A DNA stretch of 26,277 nucleotides, from contig DATMDR010000041.1 in the NCBI GenBank assembly GCA_035557635.1, forward strand, positions 1-26,277, written 5' to 3'. Of the stretch, positions 14,343-21,424 are shown piece after piece. The translations under genes and the position numbers were made by a program. The stretch is from VRUE01 sp035557635 (GTDB lineage Bacteria > Actinomycetota > Thermoleophilia > Solirubrobacterales > 70-9). The notes beneath the pieces are model-generated. The model made no database searches. It was given only the letters and a program-made list of their open reading frames with translations, and was not told where the DNA came from. Every line of letters starts with the position of its first letter. Positions within the stretch are counted from its first letter, which is position 1.

Positions 14343-15881
14343 GTGGGCAACATCGAGCACGTACTGCTGTTGCTGCTAGCTGCCGTCCTGCTGGTCCGGA
14401 TCGCCGAGTTCGGCAGGATCCCAGCCCCGATCGTCTTGGTGCTCGGCGGGCTCGCGATCGCGCTGGTCCCCGGCCTGCCCGAGTTCGAGCTCGACCCCGA
14501 CGTCATCTTTCTACTCTTCATCCCGCCCCTGGTCCACGCCGCCGGGTGGTCGGCCCCGGCGCGCGAGCTGCGCGCGGTGCTGCGCCCGCTGGCGCTGATG
14601 GCGGTGCTGCTGGTCTTCCTCACCGCAGCGGTGATCGCGGTGGTGGCCCACGCCCTGGTGCCAGGGCTGAGCTGGGCCGCCGCGGCGGTGCTGGGGGCGG
14701 TGCTCGCCCCCACCGACACGGTGGCCGCGATCTCGATCTTCCGCCGCCTCGGCGCGCCGGAGCGGGTCCGGCTCCTGGTCGAGGGGGAGTCGATGGTCAA
14801 CGACGCCACCGCCCTGGTCCTCTACGGCATCGCCGTCGGGGTCGCGACCGGCGACGCCTTCAGCCTCGGCGGCGCGACGCTCGACTTCGTCACCGTCTCG
14901 GCGGGCGGTCTATTGATCGGCCTCGCGGTGGGCTGGCTCTCGACGATCGTGATCCGCCGCCAGACGGACGCCGCGTTGGTCACCGTCCTCACCGTGCTGA
15001 CCGCCTACGGCGCCTACATCGGCGCCGAGGAGCTGCACGTGTCCGGGATCCTGGCCGCCGTCGTCGCCGGCATCTACACCGGCTACCAGTCACCCCACAC
15101 ACTCGACGCCGACACCAGGCTCAGCGCCGTCGCCTTCTGGGGCGTCCTCGTCTTCGCCCTGGAGACGGCCCTCTTCGTCCTGCTTGGCCTGCAGTTGCCG
15201 AGCATCGTCGACACGCTCGAGCAGACCTCGTCCGGGATCGGCCAGTTGCTCTGGCCCGCCGCCGCGATTGCCCTCACCGCGATAGCCACCCGGCTCGCTT
15301 TCGTCTTCGCGATGAGATCAGACGCGGGCGAGACCGCCGGCCAGCGCTTCGCGGTCGGCTGGAGCGGGATGAAAGGGGCGATCTCCCTGGCGGCCGCGCT
15401 GGCGGTGCCGCTCAGCGTCGACGCCCGCCCGCAGATCGTCTTCCTCAGCTTCGCGCTGATCCTCGTCACCCTGGTCGGCCAGGGCCTCTCGCTGCCCTTC
15501 GTCATCCGCGCGCTGGGACTGGAGCAGCCGCGGCGCTGGAGCGACGAGGAGGCGGTGGCGCGGATGGAGGCCGCCCAGGCCGCACTCGACCGGCTCGACG
15601 AGGTCGAAGAGGAGGGCCTCGCCGGCGAGACGCAACTGCGCCGGCTGCGCGACCTCTACCGAGCCCGCTTCCGTATGTGCGCGGCGGTGCTGGGCGGCGA
15701 GGACCCCGAGACGGCCGCCCGCCAGGAGCGCCTCGCCGACTACGGGCGCCTGCGTCGCGAGCTGATCGGGGTGGAGCGGGAAGAGCTGCTGGGGCTCCGC
15801 AAAGAGGGCCGGCTGCGTGACGCGACGATGCGCCAGATCCAGCGCGACCTCGACCTCGAGGAGGCGCGGATCCGCTCCTAG
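14343..15881 (+). CDS. CPA1-type Na+/H+ antiporter (NhaP/NHE-like)
   Basis: A 512-residue polytopic membrane protein exchanging Na+ (or K+) for H+. About twelve hydrophobic segments cover residues 4-395. The CPA1 ion-binding motifs are present: VLAPTDTVAAISIF (near 120-133) and VEGESMVNDATALVLYG (near 146-162) with the paired Asn-Asp that carries the ion, and later GWSGMKGAISLAAALA with the conserved Arg/Lys region. A cytoplasmic tail of about 115 residues, highly charged and helical, ends the protein and may serve regulation or dimerisation. Start is GTG 14343 with no ribosome site. It is divergent from the DsbA-like gene and its end faces the secreted-protein gene, with a hairpin between. 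Confidence 0.93.
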   Translation: MGNIEHVLLLLLAAVLLVRIAEFGRIPAPIVLVLGGLAIALVPGLPEFELDPDVIFLLFIPPLVHAAGWSAPARELRAVLRPLALMAVLLVFLTAAVIAVVAHALVPGLSWAAAAVLGAVLAPTDTVAAISIFRRLGAPERVRLLVEGESMVNDATALVLYGIAVGVATGDAFSLGGATLDFVTVSAGGLLIGLAVGWLSTIVIRRQTDAALVTVLTVLTAYGAYIGAEELHVSGILAAVVAGIYTGYQSPHTLDADTRLSAVAFWGVLVFALETALFVLLGLQLPSIVDTLEQTSSGIGQLLWPAAAIALTAIATRLAFVFAMRSDAGETAGQRFAVGWSGMKGAISLAAALAVPLSVDARPQIVFLSFALILVTLVGQGLSLPFVIRALGLEQPRRWSDEEAVARMEAAQAALDRLDEVEEEGLAGETQLRRLRDLYRARFRMCAAVLGGEDPETAARQERLADYGRLRRELIGVEREELLGLRKEGRLRDATMRQIQRDLDLEEARIRS

Positions 15882-15906
15882 CCGGATGGTCTTACGCGAA
15901 GCCGCC

Positions 15907-15928
15907 ATCGCCTTTCCAGGAAGGCGAT
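15907..15928. terminator. Hairpin between convergent antiporter and secreted-protein genes
   Basis: ATCGCCTT (15907-15914) and AAGGCGAT (15921-15928) form a perfect 8-bp stem with the loop TCCAGG. It lies 26 bases after the antiporter stop and touches the stop codon of the minus-strand gene, so it may end both transcripts. Confidence 0.5.
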
Positions 15929-16476
15929 CAAGCTTCCGCCCCGTCCTCGCTGCAAACGCCGCAGTAGATGACGTAGGAGTAGACGCCGGGCCTCAAGTCT
16001 GGGATGTGGAAGTCGAGCATGTAGCGCGGCGGTTCGATCGCGCCGTGGCCAAAGCCGCCGCCGAGATGCCGCTGGCCGCTGGTTTGAGCCTGCACCGGTT
16101 TCGCCCAGCCGAGCAGGGTGAAGGGCGCCCGCCTGGGCGGCCCGGAAGCCTGCGGCGTGCAGATCCTCCTCGGCCCACACCGGTGAGGCCTCGGGACCTG
16201 CTCGATCGGCACGAGCGAGACCGGGAACGAGGGCGGGGGCGGCTCGACGCCGGGCATGCAGACGCCGCTTCGGTCGCCCTGGGGGCCCTCGCAGGGCGGG
16301 AAGCAGAAGCCGCAGCCGATCGTCAGCTCGACCGTGTCGCCGGGTGATCCGGCAAAGCGGCTGACCCGTTCGACTCCGACATCCGCCGTGGCGGACGGTG
16401 CCGTCAGGAAAGCGGAGAGCGAGAGCAGCGCCACCAGCAGCACCGGTGACAACGCTCGCGGTGAGGAAGTGGGCAT
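15928..16476 (-). CDS. Secreted Cys- and Pro-rich protein of unknown function
   Basis: A 182-residue protein with a clear signal peptide (hydrophobic 11-26, cleavage near SATA-DV). The mature part begins VGVERVSRFAGSPGDTVELTIGCGFCFPPC, an opening beta region followed by a Cys cluster (CGFCFPPC), then two more Cys (RCGPRRIC) and a pair near the C-terminus (IYCGVC). The even number of Cys suggests disulfides outside the membrane. DTVELTIGCG resembles an Ig-like or cupredoxin-like beta sandwich, but no enzyme or metal signature is firm. ATG 16476 has no ribosome site. It is divergent from the phosphoesterase gene. Function unknown. Confidence 0.7.
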   Translation of the reverse strand: MPTSSPRALSPVLLVALLSLSAFLTAPSATADVGVERVSRFAGSPGDTVELTIGCGFCFPPCEGPQGDRSGVCMPGVEPPPPSFPVSLVPIEQVPRPHRCGPRRICTPQASGPPRRAPFTLLGWAKPVQAQTSGQRHLGGGFGHGAIEPPRYMLDFHIPDLRPGVYSYVIYCGVCSEDGAEA

Positions 16477-16521
16477 GTAGTAGATACGTGCGGTGCGTCC
16501 TCAGAGGTCCATCGCCGTCGC

Positions 16522-17004
16522 ATGATCGCCGTCCTCGCCGACACCCACATGCCGAAGGGTGCCCGCCGGCTCCCCGATCGATGCGTCGAGCTGATCGGCG
16601 AAGCCGAAGCGGTGATCCATGCTGGCGACTTCTCCGGAGTCAGTGTGCTCGCAGAGCTCGAAAGCCTCTGCCTCACGGTCCACGCGGTGCACGGCAACGT
16701 CGACGACCCGGCGCTGCGACGCGCCCTGCCACCGACGCTCGAGCTCCAGCTCGGAGGACGGGTCGTGGTCGTCATCCACGACGCCGGACCGGCTGGCGGT
16801 CGCCTGGCGCGCCTGCGCCGCCGCTTCCCGCAAGCGGACGCCGTCGTCTTCGGCCACAGCCACCTTCCTCTCCGCGAGGAGCAGAGCGGCTTCCAGATCT
16901 TCAACCCGGGCAGCCCGACCGAGCGGCGCCGGGCGCCACGGCCGTCGATGGGGCTGCTCGCCTGCGACGAGGGCGAGCTGGCCTTCGAGCATGTCTGGCT
17001 TTAG
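16522..17004 (+). CDS. YfcE/MJ0936-type metallophosphoesterase
   Basis: A 160-residue calcineurin-like phosphoesterase with two-metal chemistry. The motif series is visible: DTH (7-9), HAGDF (34-38), GNVD (58-61), a His in IHDAG (about 84-88), GHSHLP (about 113-118) and NPGSPT near 129. The usual THG before the active-site loop reads IHDAG here, a small departure that keeps the His. The family includes phosphodiesterases of modest specificity; the physiological substrate is unknown. ATG 16522 is the natural start, giving MIAVLADTH. The next transcription unit starts about 40 bases after its stop with a sigma-B-like promoter, so it may not belong to the stress operon. Confidence 0.9.
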   Translation: MIAVLADTHMPKGARRLPDRCVELIGEAEAVIHAGDFSGVSVLAELESLCLTVHAVHGNVDDPALRRALPPTLELQLGGRVVVVIHDAGPAGGRLARLRRRFPQADAVVFGHSHLPLREEQSGFQIFNPGSPTERRRAPRPSMGLLACDEGELAFEHVWL

Positions 17005-17018
17005 CCGTCGCGCAAACG

Positions 17019-17044
17019 CTTTTCGATCTCTCAGGCGCGGGTAA
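17019..17044 (+). promoter_or_regulatory. Sigma-B-like promoter of the Pro-rich peptide/ferritin-like operon
   Basis: GGGTAA (17039-17044) fits the -10 element of sigma-B/sigma-F-type promoters (GTTT-N14-16-GGGTAT). CTTT (17019-17022) is a weak -35 at 16 bases spacing. It lies 37 bases before ATG 17082. The -10 match is the main evidence. Confidence 0.5.
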
Positions 17045-17081
17045 AGCCCCAGGGACCGCCGACCCGACGACAGGAGAGACG

Positions 17082-17246
17082 ATGAGCGAGCCAATCAAGC
17101 TGGAGACCGGCGCCGAGACGCCGGATCCCGGCCCTCCCGATCCGCGGCCCGACCCCGGTCCGCCGGAGCCGTCCCCCCCACTCGACCCGCCCGAGCCGCT
17201 GCCGCCCGAGCCGGAGATCCGTCTCGGGGTGGCGACGGAAATCTGA
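17082..17246 (+). CDS. 54-residue proline-rich acidic peptide
   Basis: A small protein of unknown function, well supported as a gene: AGGAGAG lies six bases before ATG 17082, and its stop is two bases before the ferritin-like start. About one third of the residues (19 of 54) are Pro, mostly alternating with Asp or Glu (PDPGPPDPRPDPGPPEP, then PPEPLPPEPE). This should form an extended polyproline-type rod. The ends (MSEPIKLETGAET and EIRLGVATEI) are not Pro-rich and may be docking segments. No signal peptide or membrane segment. Runs of PP suggest dependence on EF-P for translation. It is the first gene of a putative stress operon. Confidence 0.7.
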   Translation: MSEPIKLETGAETPDPGPPDPRPDPGPPEPSPPLDPPEPLPPEPEIRLGVATEI

Positions 17247-17248
17247 CG

Positions 17249-17692
17249 ATGGCCGACCAGGAGGAGCGCCTCGACGAGGGTGAAGCAGTCGAACGACTCA
17301 ACGTCGCCCTCGAGCGCCAGTACCGCTCGGCGCTGCAGTACTCGATCGTCGCCTCGAGCCTGCTTGGCATCGAGGCCCAGGCACTCCACACCCAGTTCAC
17401 GGAGTTCGGCGACGAGGAGCTCGACGGCGTGCGCCGCCTGATCGAGAAGATCGTCTCCTTCGGGGGCGAGCCGACGACGAAGGTCGCCGAGATCCGCTTC
17501 TCGAGCGGGGCCGACGACGCCCTCGCCTGGCTCATCGAGTGTGAGGAAGAGGGAGTCGAAGCTCTGCAGGCGGCGATCGAGCCGACGGGGCGGGAGGGCC
17601 GCTCCGAGGCCCTCGAGCACATGCTCGAGCATCTGATCATGCGCAAGCAGCGCCAGATCGACTTCATGACACGGGCCGCGCGCAATGGATGA
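17249..17692 (+). CDS. Ferritin-like/bacterioferritin-fold protein with degenerate iron site
   Basis: A 147-residue four-helix protein resembling bacterioferritin. Helix A has LERQYRSALQYSIVAS with the first ligand E22, helix B has GDEELDGVRRLIEKIVSFGGEP, helix C ECEEEGVEALQAAIE, and helix D HMLEHLIMRKQRQIDFM. Aligned by eye with bacterioferritin, E57 is kept but the partner His is G60. In helix D the Glu and His of ExxH are replaced by Lys and Gln. The ferroxidase centre therefore looks broken, and the protein may bind other ligands or act structurally. ATG 17249 follows the Pro-rich gene by two bases and AGGAG-like bases are absent, so translational coupling is likely. CsbD follows after 25 bases. 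Confidence 0.82.
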   Translation: MADQEERLDEGEAVERLNVALERQYRSALQYSIVASSLLGIEAQALHTQFTEFGDEELDGVRRLIEKIVSFGGEPTTKVAEIRFSSGADDALAWLIECEEEGVEALQAAIEPTGREGRSEALEHMLEHLIMRKQRQIDFMTRAARNG

Positions 17693-17717
17693 AGACACAA
17701 CACCGAAGGAGACCACG

Positions 17718-17897
17718 ATGAACGACGAGATTCGCAACAAGGACGACGCCAAGGGGCGCCTCAAGGAGGCGGCCGGCAGCCTCACCGACGACAAGGACCT
17801 GAAGCGCGAAGGCAAGGTCGACAAGGCGACGGGAAGTGTTAAGGAGGGGCTGGACAAGGCCGCCGACAAGGCCAAGGACGCCCTCAAACGCGACTGA
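17718..17897 (+). CDS. CsbD family stress protein
   Basis: A 59-residue, very charged protein of the CsbD family. The sequence has the family pattern of NKDDAKGRLKEAAGSLTDD followed by a second similar half (KVDKATGSVKEGLDKAAD), rich in Lys, Asp and Ala and likely a helical hairpin. In B. subtilis csbD is controlled by sigma-B, but its biochemical job is unknown. AAGGAG lies eight to nine bases before ATG 17718; an in-frame ATG eleven codons upstream overlaps the ferritin-like gene and is less likely. It is the last gene of the putative stress operon starting at 17082. Confidence 0.9.
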   Translation: MNDEIRNKDDAKGRLKEAAGSLTDDKDLKREGKVDKATGSVKEGLDKAADKAKDALKRD

Positions 17898-17910
17898 GGC
17901 GCTCACCCAG

Positions 17911-17934
17911 GTTTAGGTATCGGGCCGGGGGTAA
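17911..17934 (+). promoter_or_regulatory. Sigma-B-type promoter of the SRPBCC gene
   Basis: GTTT (17911-17914), 14 bases, then GGGTAA (17929-17934): an almost exact match to the actinobacterial/Bacillus sigma-B-type consensus GTTT-N14-16-GGGTAT. It lies 35 bases before ATG 17970. Confidence 0.7.
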
Positions 17935-17969
17935 CCGCAGTACCAAATGACCACACAGGAGGTACTGCG

Positions 17970-18434
17970 ATGACGAGCGTCCAGGAGTCGATCGAGGTCG
18001 AGGTGCCGGTGCGCACCGCCTACAACCAGTGGACCCAGTTCGAGGAGTTTCCCCAGTTCATGGAAGGTGTCGAGGAGGTGCGGCAGCTCGACGACACGCA
18101 TCTGCGCTGGCGTGCCCGAATCGGCGGCAAAGAGAAGGAGTGGACCGCCGAGATCACCGAGCAGCGCCCAGACGAGCGAGTCGCCTGGAAGAACGTCGAC
18201 GGCGCCGAGAACGCCGGCGTCATCACCTTCCACCGCACCGGGGACGAGCGTTCCCGGGTGACGGCGCAGATCGAGGCCGAGACCGAAGGCGTCGTCGAGG
18301 CCGCCGGCGACGCGCTGGGCATGCTCGACCGTCGAGTGAAAGGAGACCTCGAGCGCTTCAAGGAGTTCATCGAGTCCCGGGGCAAGGAGACGGGCGCGTG
18401 GCGCGGAGAGGTGAAACAGGACCCGACGAGCTAG
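17970..18434 (+). CDS. SRPBCC (START/polyketide cyclase-like) family protein
   Basis: A 154-residue helix-grip protein that probably binds a hydrophobic small molecule or lipid. Family features: opening strand SVQESIEVEVPVRTAYNQWTQ split by the first helix, FEEFPQFMEGVEEVRQLDD, then RWRARIGGKEKEWTAEITEQ and the long C-terminal helix with VKGDLERFKEFIESRG. Such 'cyclase/dehydrase' proteins are frequent in actinobacterial stress loci; the ligand is unknown and no catalytic residues stand out. AGGAGGT lies seven bases before ATG 17970, a strong ribosome site. The gene has its own sigma-B-type promoter and is followed after four bases by the 230-residue protein, so both form an operon. Confidence 0.88.
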   Translation: MTSVQESIEVEVPVRTAYNQWTQFEEFPQFMEGVEEVRQLDDTHLRWRARIGGKEKEWTAEITEQRPDERVAWKNVDGAENAGVITFHRTGDERSRVTAQIEAETEGVVEAAGDALGMLDRRVKGDLERFKEFIESRGKETGAWRGEVKQDPTS

Positions 18435-18438
18435 GGAA

Positions 18439-19131
18439 ATGGGAGCTCCCGTTGCCGGCGCTGCGGCGCGGGCCCTGGAAGGCCTGTCGCGATTGCGCGG
18501 CAAGCGGGTCTTCCATCCCTATGGGGTGGGCTTCAACGCCCGCTTGGAGCCCTGCGGCGAGCCCGCCTTCGATGCCCCCATGCTGAACCAGGAGACCGAG
18601 ACCATCGTCAGGCTGTCGCGCGCGCTCGGCCTGCCGGAGTGGGCGCCGGACCCGTGCGGGTTGGGCCTGCGCATCCCCGATGCCTACGGCCAGGGCCGCC
18701 ACCAGGACATCTTGATGGTCTCCTCCGCCACCGCCGTGCTGGCCCGGCATGCTCCCCTGCCGGCGCGCGGCTTCTCCGATCGCCCCTACTCCACACTTCT
18801 CCCCTACGAACTGAAAGGCCAGCTGATCGTGATCGGCGCCCGGGAGTCGACGAGGAGCGGGCGCGGTCCGAAGCTCGCCGAGCTGAGGGAGCATGAGCTG
18901 GATCTAGAGTTCGACCTCGGCGTAGCCACCCTCCGCGGAGGGTGGAAGCCGGTGGCAAGGCTCTCCCTGCAGGGCCGATTGCCACGCGCGACGACCGAGC
19001 GACTCGACCTCGACCCAACCAACACCGGGGGTGGCCTACGGCTTGCCGGCTGGATCAACCGGCTGCGAGGCCCGAGCTACCGCGGCAGTCAGGCGGGAAG
19101 AGCCGCCGCCCGCGCCAAGAGTCACGGTTGA
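18439..19131 (+). CDS. Conserved hypothetical protein, possibly catalase-superfamily related
   Basis: A 230-residue soluble protein. Three segments recall a minimal catalase core: GKRVFHPYGVGFNARLE (a His in the place of the catalytic 'VHAKG' His), TIVRLSRALGLPEWAPDPCGLGLRIPD (like the FVRFS...D..G.A.KF stretch), and a final NRLRGPSYRGSQAGR. The likeness is by eye and weak. No haem-ligand Tyr can be assigned safely, so activity should not be assumed. If correct, a peroxide-related role would fit the surrounding stress genes. The start is ATG 18439, four bases after the SRPBCC gene, with only TAGGGAA as a poor ribosome site, suggesting coupling. The stop overlaps the -35 of the next promoter. 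Confidence 0.65.
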   Translation: MGAPVAGAAARALEGLSRLRGKRVFHPYGVGFNARLEPCGEPAFDAPMLNQETETIVRLSRALGLPEWAPDPCGLGLRIPDAYGQGRHQDILMVSSATAVLARHAPLPARGFSDRPYSTLLPYELKGQLIVIGARESTRSGRGPKLAELREHELDLEFDLGVATLRGGWKPVARLSLQGRLPRATTERLDLDPTNTGGGLRLAGWINRLRGPSYRGSQAGRAAARAKSHG

Positions 19132-19150
19132 TCGGCGCGCGGACGGGTAT
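19127..19150 (+). promoter_or_regulatory. Sigma-B-type promoter of the DUF4383-like gene
   Basis: GTTG (19127-19130), 14 bases, then a perfect GGGTAT (19145-19150). One base differs from GTTT in the -35. It overlaps the stop codon of the preceding gene and lies 37 bases before ATG 19188. Confidence 0.7.
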
Positions 19151-19187
19151 TCGCAGTACGTCCGCTGGAACGGAAGGAGGAAGTGAG

Positions 19188-19610
19188 ATGAACGAACCTG
19201 TTACCCCGGCCAGCCTCTACGCTGTCCTGATCGGGGGCACGCTGGCGATCGCCGGCGTCGTCGGATTCTTCTACAGCGCCTCGTTCGGCAGCCCCGGCTC
19301 GGTGGACGCCGTTCTCGGTGTGCTCGACGTGAACGCCTGGCACAACCTGGTCCACCTGCTCAGCGGCGCGCTGGGACTGCTCGCCTTCGCCTCAGGCCCT
19401 CGCGCGGCACGCACCTACGCGCTCGCCTTCGGCGCCGTCTACGTCGTCGTTGCGATCTGGGGCTTCATCATCGGCGGTGGTGAGTCGATCCTCGGTTTCA
19501 TCCCGGTCAACGACGAGGACAACGTCCTCCACGCAGTGCTCGGGGTGCTCGGCATCGGTGCCGGGCTCGCCAGCCCAGAGGGAGAGGCAAGGTCGACGCG
19601 CCCTGTCTGA
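19188..19610 (+). CDS. DUF4383-like four-helix membrane protein
   Basis: A 140-residue inner-membrane protein with four hydrophobic segments: about 8-29, 50-70, 76-100 and 112-130. The family traits are paired Asn-x-x-His motifs at the start of helices: NAWHNLVHLLSGALGLLAF and DEDNVLHAVLGVLGIG. The second follows a short loop with the LGFIPVN signature seen in DUF4383 proteins. Function unknown; members are common in actinobacteria and often stress-linked. GGAAGGAGG lies just upstream of ATG 19188, a strong ribosome site, and a sigma-B-type promoter lies before that. The kinase gene starts 17 bases after its stop. Confidence 0.85.
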   Translation: MNEPVTPASLYAVLIGGTLAIAGVVGFFYSASFGSPGSVDAVLGVLDVNAWHNLVHLLSGALGLLAFASGPRAARTYALAFGAVYVVVAIWGFIIGGGESILGFIPVNDEDNVLHAVLGVLGIGAGLASPEGEARSTRPV

Positions 19611-19626
19611 AATGGCGCGCTAACCC

Positions 19627-20949
19627 GTGATCGGCGAAGGGACCCGGCTGAAGGACCGCTACCGGCTCGAGCGACTCCTCGGGCGCGGCGGCATGGCGTC
19701 CGTGTGGCTCGCCAACGACGAGGTCCTCGAGCGGCCGGTCGCAGTCAAGGTCCTCTCGGACACGATCGCCTCCGACCCCGAGTTCCTGGCGCGATTTCGC
19801 CGCGAGGCGCGGATCGCGGCCGGCCTCTCGCACCCCAACCTGATCGGCGTCTACGACTACGCGGAAGGAGAGGAACGGCCCTACCTCGTCATGGAGTACG
19901 TCTCCGGGGAGACCCTCACTGAGCGAATGTCGCGGGGCGCCGCGATCAACTGCGAGCGGCTCGCGCGCGAGCTCCTCGGCGCCCTCTCCCACATCCATGC
20001 CGCCGGGATCGTGCACCGGGACGTCAAGCCCCAGAACGTCCTGATCGGGCCGGACGGGGACGCGAAGCTGATCGACTTCGGGATCGCGCTGCCCAGGGAC
20101 GCGACCTCGCTGACCCGGACCGGGCACCTGCTCGGCACCGCCCGCTACATCGCGCCGGAGGTGATGAACGGCGAGCCCGCGACGGAGCGGGCGGACCTCT
20201 ACTCGTGCGGGGTCCTGCTGCGCGACTGCGCCGGCGCGGGCGCAACCGGCCGCCTCGGCTCGCTGGCGGACCGCCTCTCGGCGACTGACCCACAGGACCG
20301 GCCGCCCTCGGCAGCCGCCGCCGCGGCGCAGCTCGGCCGGACGGTCGCCGTGTCCGGTCGCCCGACCGAGGCGTTCGTCCCACCTCCCCAGCCGACCGAG
20401 CCCTTCACCGTCCCGTCGGAGCCGCTCGGGCCCTCACCCCACACCCGGCGTTCCCAGTCCCCTGCCCGACGCCCGGCCTGGACAAGGGTCGCCGCCGCCA
20501 CCGGGATCGTCGCCGGTCTCCTCGCCGCGATCCTGCTCATCGCCGATGGGCCGTCGGAGGATGGCGGTGGGAAAGCCGACCGGGTCGCCACCGCACGCGC
20601 CGGCGATGAAGGCGAGACGGTGAACCGTGAGGAGACGCTGGCGCCGTCGCCGGCGCCAGCGGGTAACGACCCTGCCCTCGGCAGCTCCCTCAACCAGGAA
20701 GGCTTCGAGCTGATCCAGGCGGGACGGCATGAAGAAGCGGTCCCGCTCCTGGAAGAAGCGGTCCGCGCTTTCCCAGCGGGCACCGACGATTTGAACTACG
20801 CCTACGCCCTGTTCAACCTCGGCAACGCGTTGCGCCTCAGCGGGCGCCCGGAGGAGGCGATCCCGGTGCTCGAACGCCGGCTGGAGATCCCGAACCAGAC
20901 CGACGTGGTCAGCCGCGAGCTGGCCGCTGCTCAAAGCGCAGCCGGCTGA
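19627..20949 (+). CDS. Transmembrane Ser/Thr protein kinase with extracytoplasmic TPR-like repeats
   Basis: A 440-residue PknB-type receptor kinase. The cytoplasmic kinase domain (about 10-250) shows the G-loop LGRGGMASV, catalytic Lys in VAVKV, HRDVKPQN, DFG and APE motifs, so it should be active. Its C-lobe is short: the stretch between ERADLYSCGVLL and DPQDRPPSA is some 30-40 residues less than in PknB. A Pro-rich juxtamembrane segment (about 255-285) leads to one membrane helix (VAAATGIVAGLLAAILLIA). Outside, SLNQEGFELIQAGRHEEAV and YALFNLGNALRLSGRPEEAI are two TPR repeats in place of the usual PASTA domains. These may bind a protein partner. GTG 19627 is used; no ribosome site is seen. 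It may be cotranscribed with the DUF4383-like gene. Confidence 0.92.
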   Translation: MIGEGTRLKDRYRLERLLGRGGMASVWLANDEVLERPVAVKVLSDTIASDPEFLARFRREARIAAGLSHPNLIGVYDYAEGEERPYLVMEYVSGETLTERMSRGAAINCERLARELLGALSHIHAAGIVHRDVKPQNVLIGPDGDAKLIDFGIALPRDATSLTRTGHLLGTARYIAPEVMNGEPATERADLYSCGVLLRDCAGAGATGRLGSLADRLSATDPQDRPPSAAAAAAQLGRTVAVSGRPTEAFVPPPQPTEPFTVPSEPLGPSPHTRRSQSPARRPAWTRVAAATGIVAGLLAAILLIADGPSEDGGGKADRVATARAGDEGETVNREETLAPSPAPAGNDPALGSSLNQEGFELIQAGRHEEAVPLLEEAVRAFPAGTDDLNYAYALFNLGNALRLSGRPEEAIPVLERRLEIPNQTDVVSRELAAAQSAAG

Positions 20950-20959
20950 CCGCCCCACC

Positions 20960-21424
20960 TCAGCGCCCGGCGACGCGCAGCTCGAGCGCGTGGATCTGGC
21001 TTTGGCCGTAGGAGCCCGTCTGGACCGGCCCGGCGGCGCTGATCAGGTCGCCGGAGCCGGGGAGCGGATCGGGCCGCAGGCCCTTGCGGACGTCGATCGC
21101 GGTCAGGCCGGGAAGGGTGATCCCCTGGGGGTCGACGATGACGAAGTGCGCGTCGCCGTCGCCGTCGGGGTCGACCCTCTCCACGTAGGCGATCCGCCCC
21201 TCGGCGGTGCGACAGCTGGGCAGGCCGGGTGGGCAGCGCGCGGGAGTGACGGTCTCGGCATCACGGCCCTCCCGATCCTGGGGAGACGATCGCTCGATCA
21301 GGGGCGGCGAACCAGAGTCCGACGTGTCCTCGCCTCCACAGCCGGCGGCCATGGCGAGTACCGCCACCCCCGCCAGAGCGAAGGCCTTCCCTCTAGCCAA
21401 ACTCGATGACGCTGCGGATCCCAT
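20960..21424 (-). CDS. Putative lipoprotein of unknown function
   Basis: A 154-residue exported protein. The N-terminus (LARGKAFALAGVAVLAMAAGC) is a lipoprotein signal with a probable lipobox ending at Cys29. A disordered Ser/Asp/Glu region follows to about 60, then a C-terminal domain of roughly 90 residues with a beta-rich look (GRIAYVERVDPDGDGDAHFVIVD, ITLPGLTAIDVRKGL and QSQIHALELRVAG). DPDGDGDAH could bind Ca2+. GGAGG lies about six bases before ATG 21424, which sets the start; the gene overlaps the end of the alcohol dehydrogenase gene by 32 bases, so it is probably last in that operon. Convergent with the kinase, 10 bases apart. Confidence 0.75.
   Translation of the reverse strand: MGSAASSSLARGKAFALAGVAVLAMAAGCGGEDTSDSGSPPLIERSSPQDREGRDAETVTPARCPPGLPSCRTAEGRIAYVERVDPDGDGDAHFVIVDPQGITLPGLTAIDVRKGLRPDPLPGSGDLISAAGPVQTGSYGQSQIHALELRVAGR

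Noticed and set aside
15873..15886. Further copy of the CCTAG repeat end at the antiporter stop (TCCTAGCCGG)
   Set aside because: Only ten bases match the right flank of the 168-bp element and no inverted partner lies nearby, so chance is the simpler explanation.
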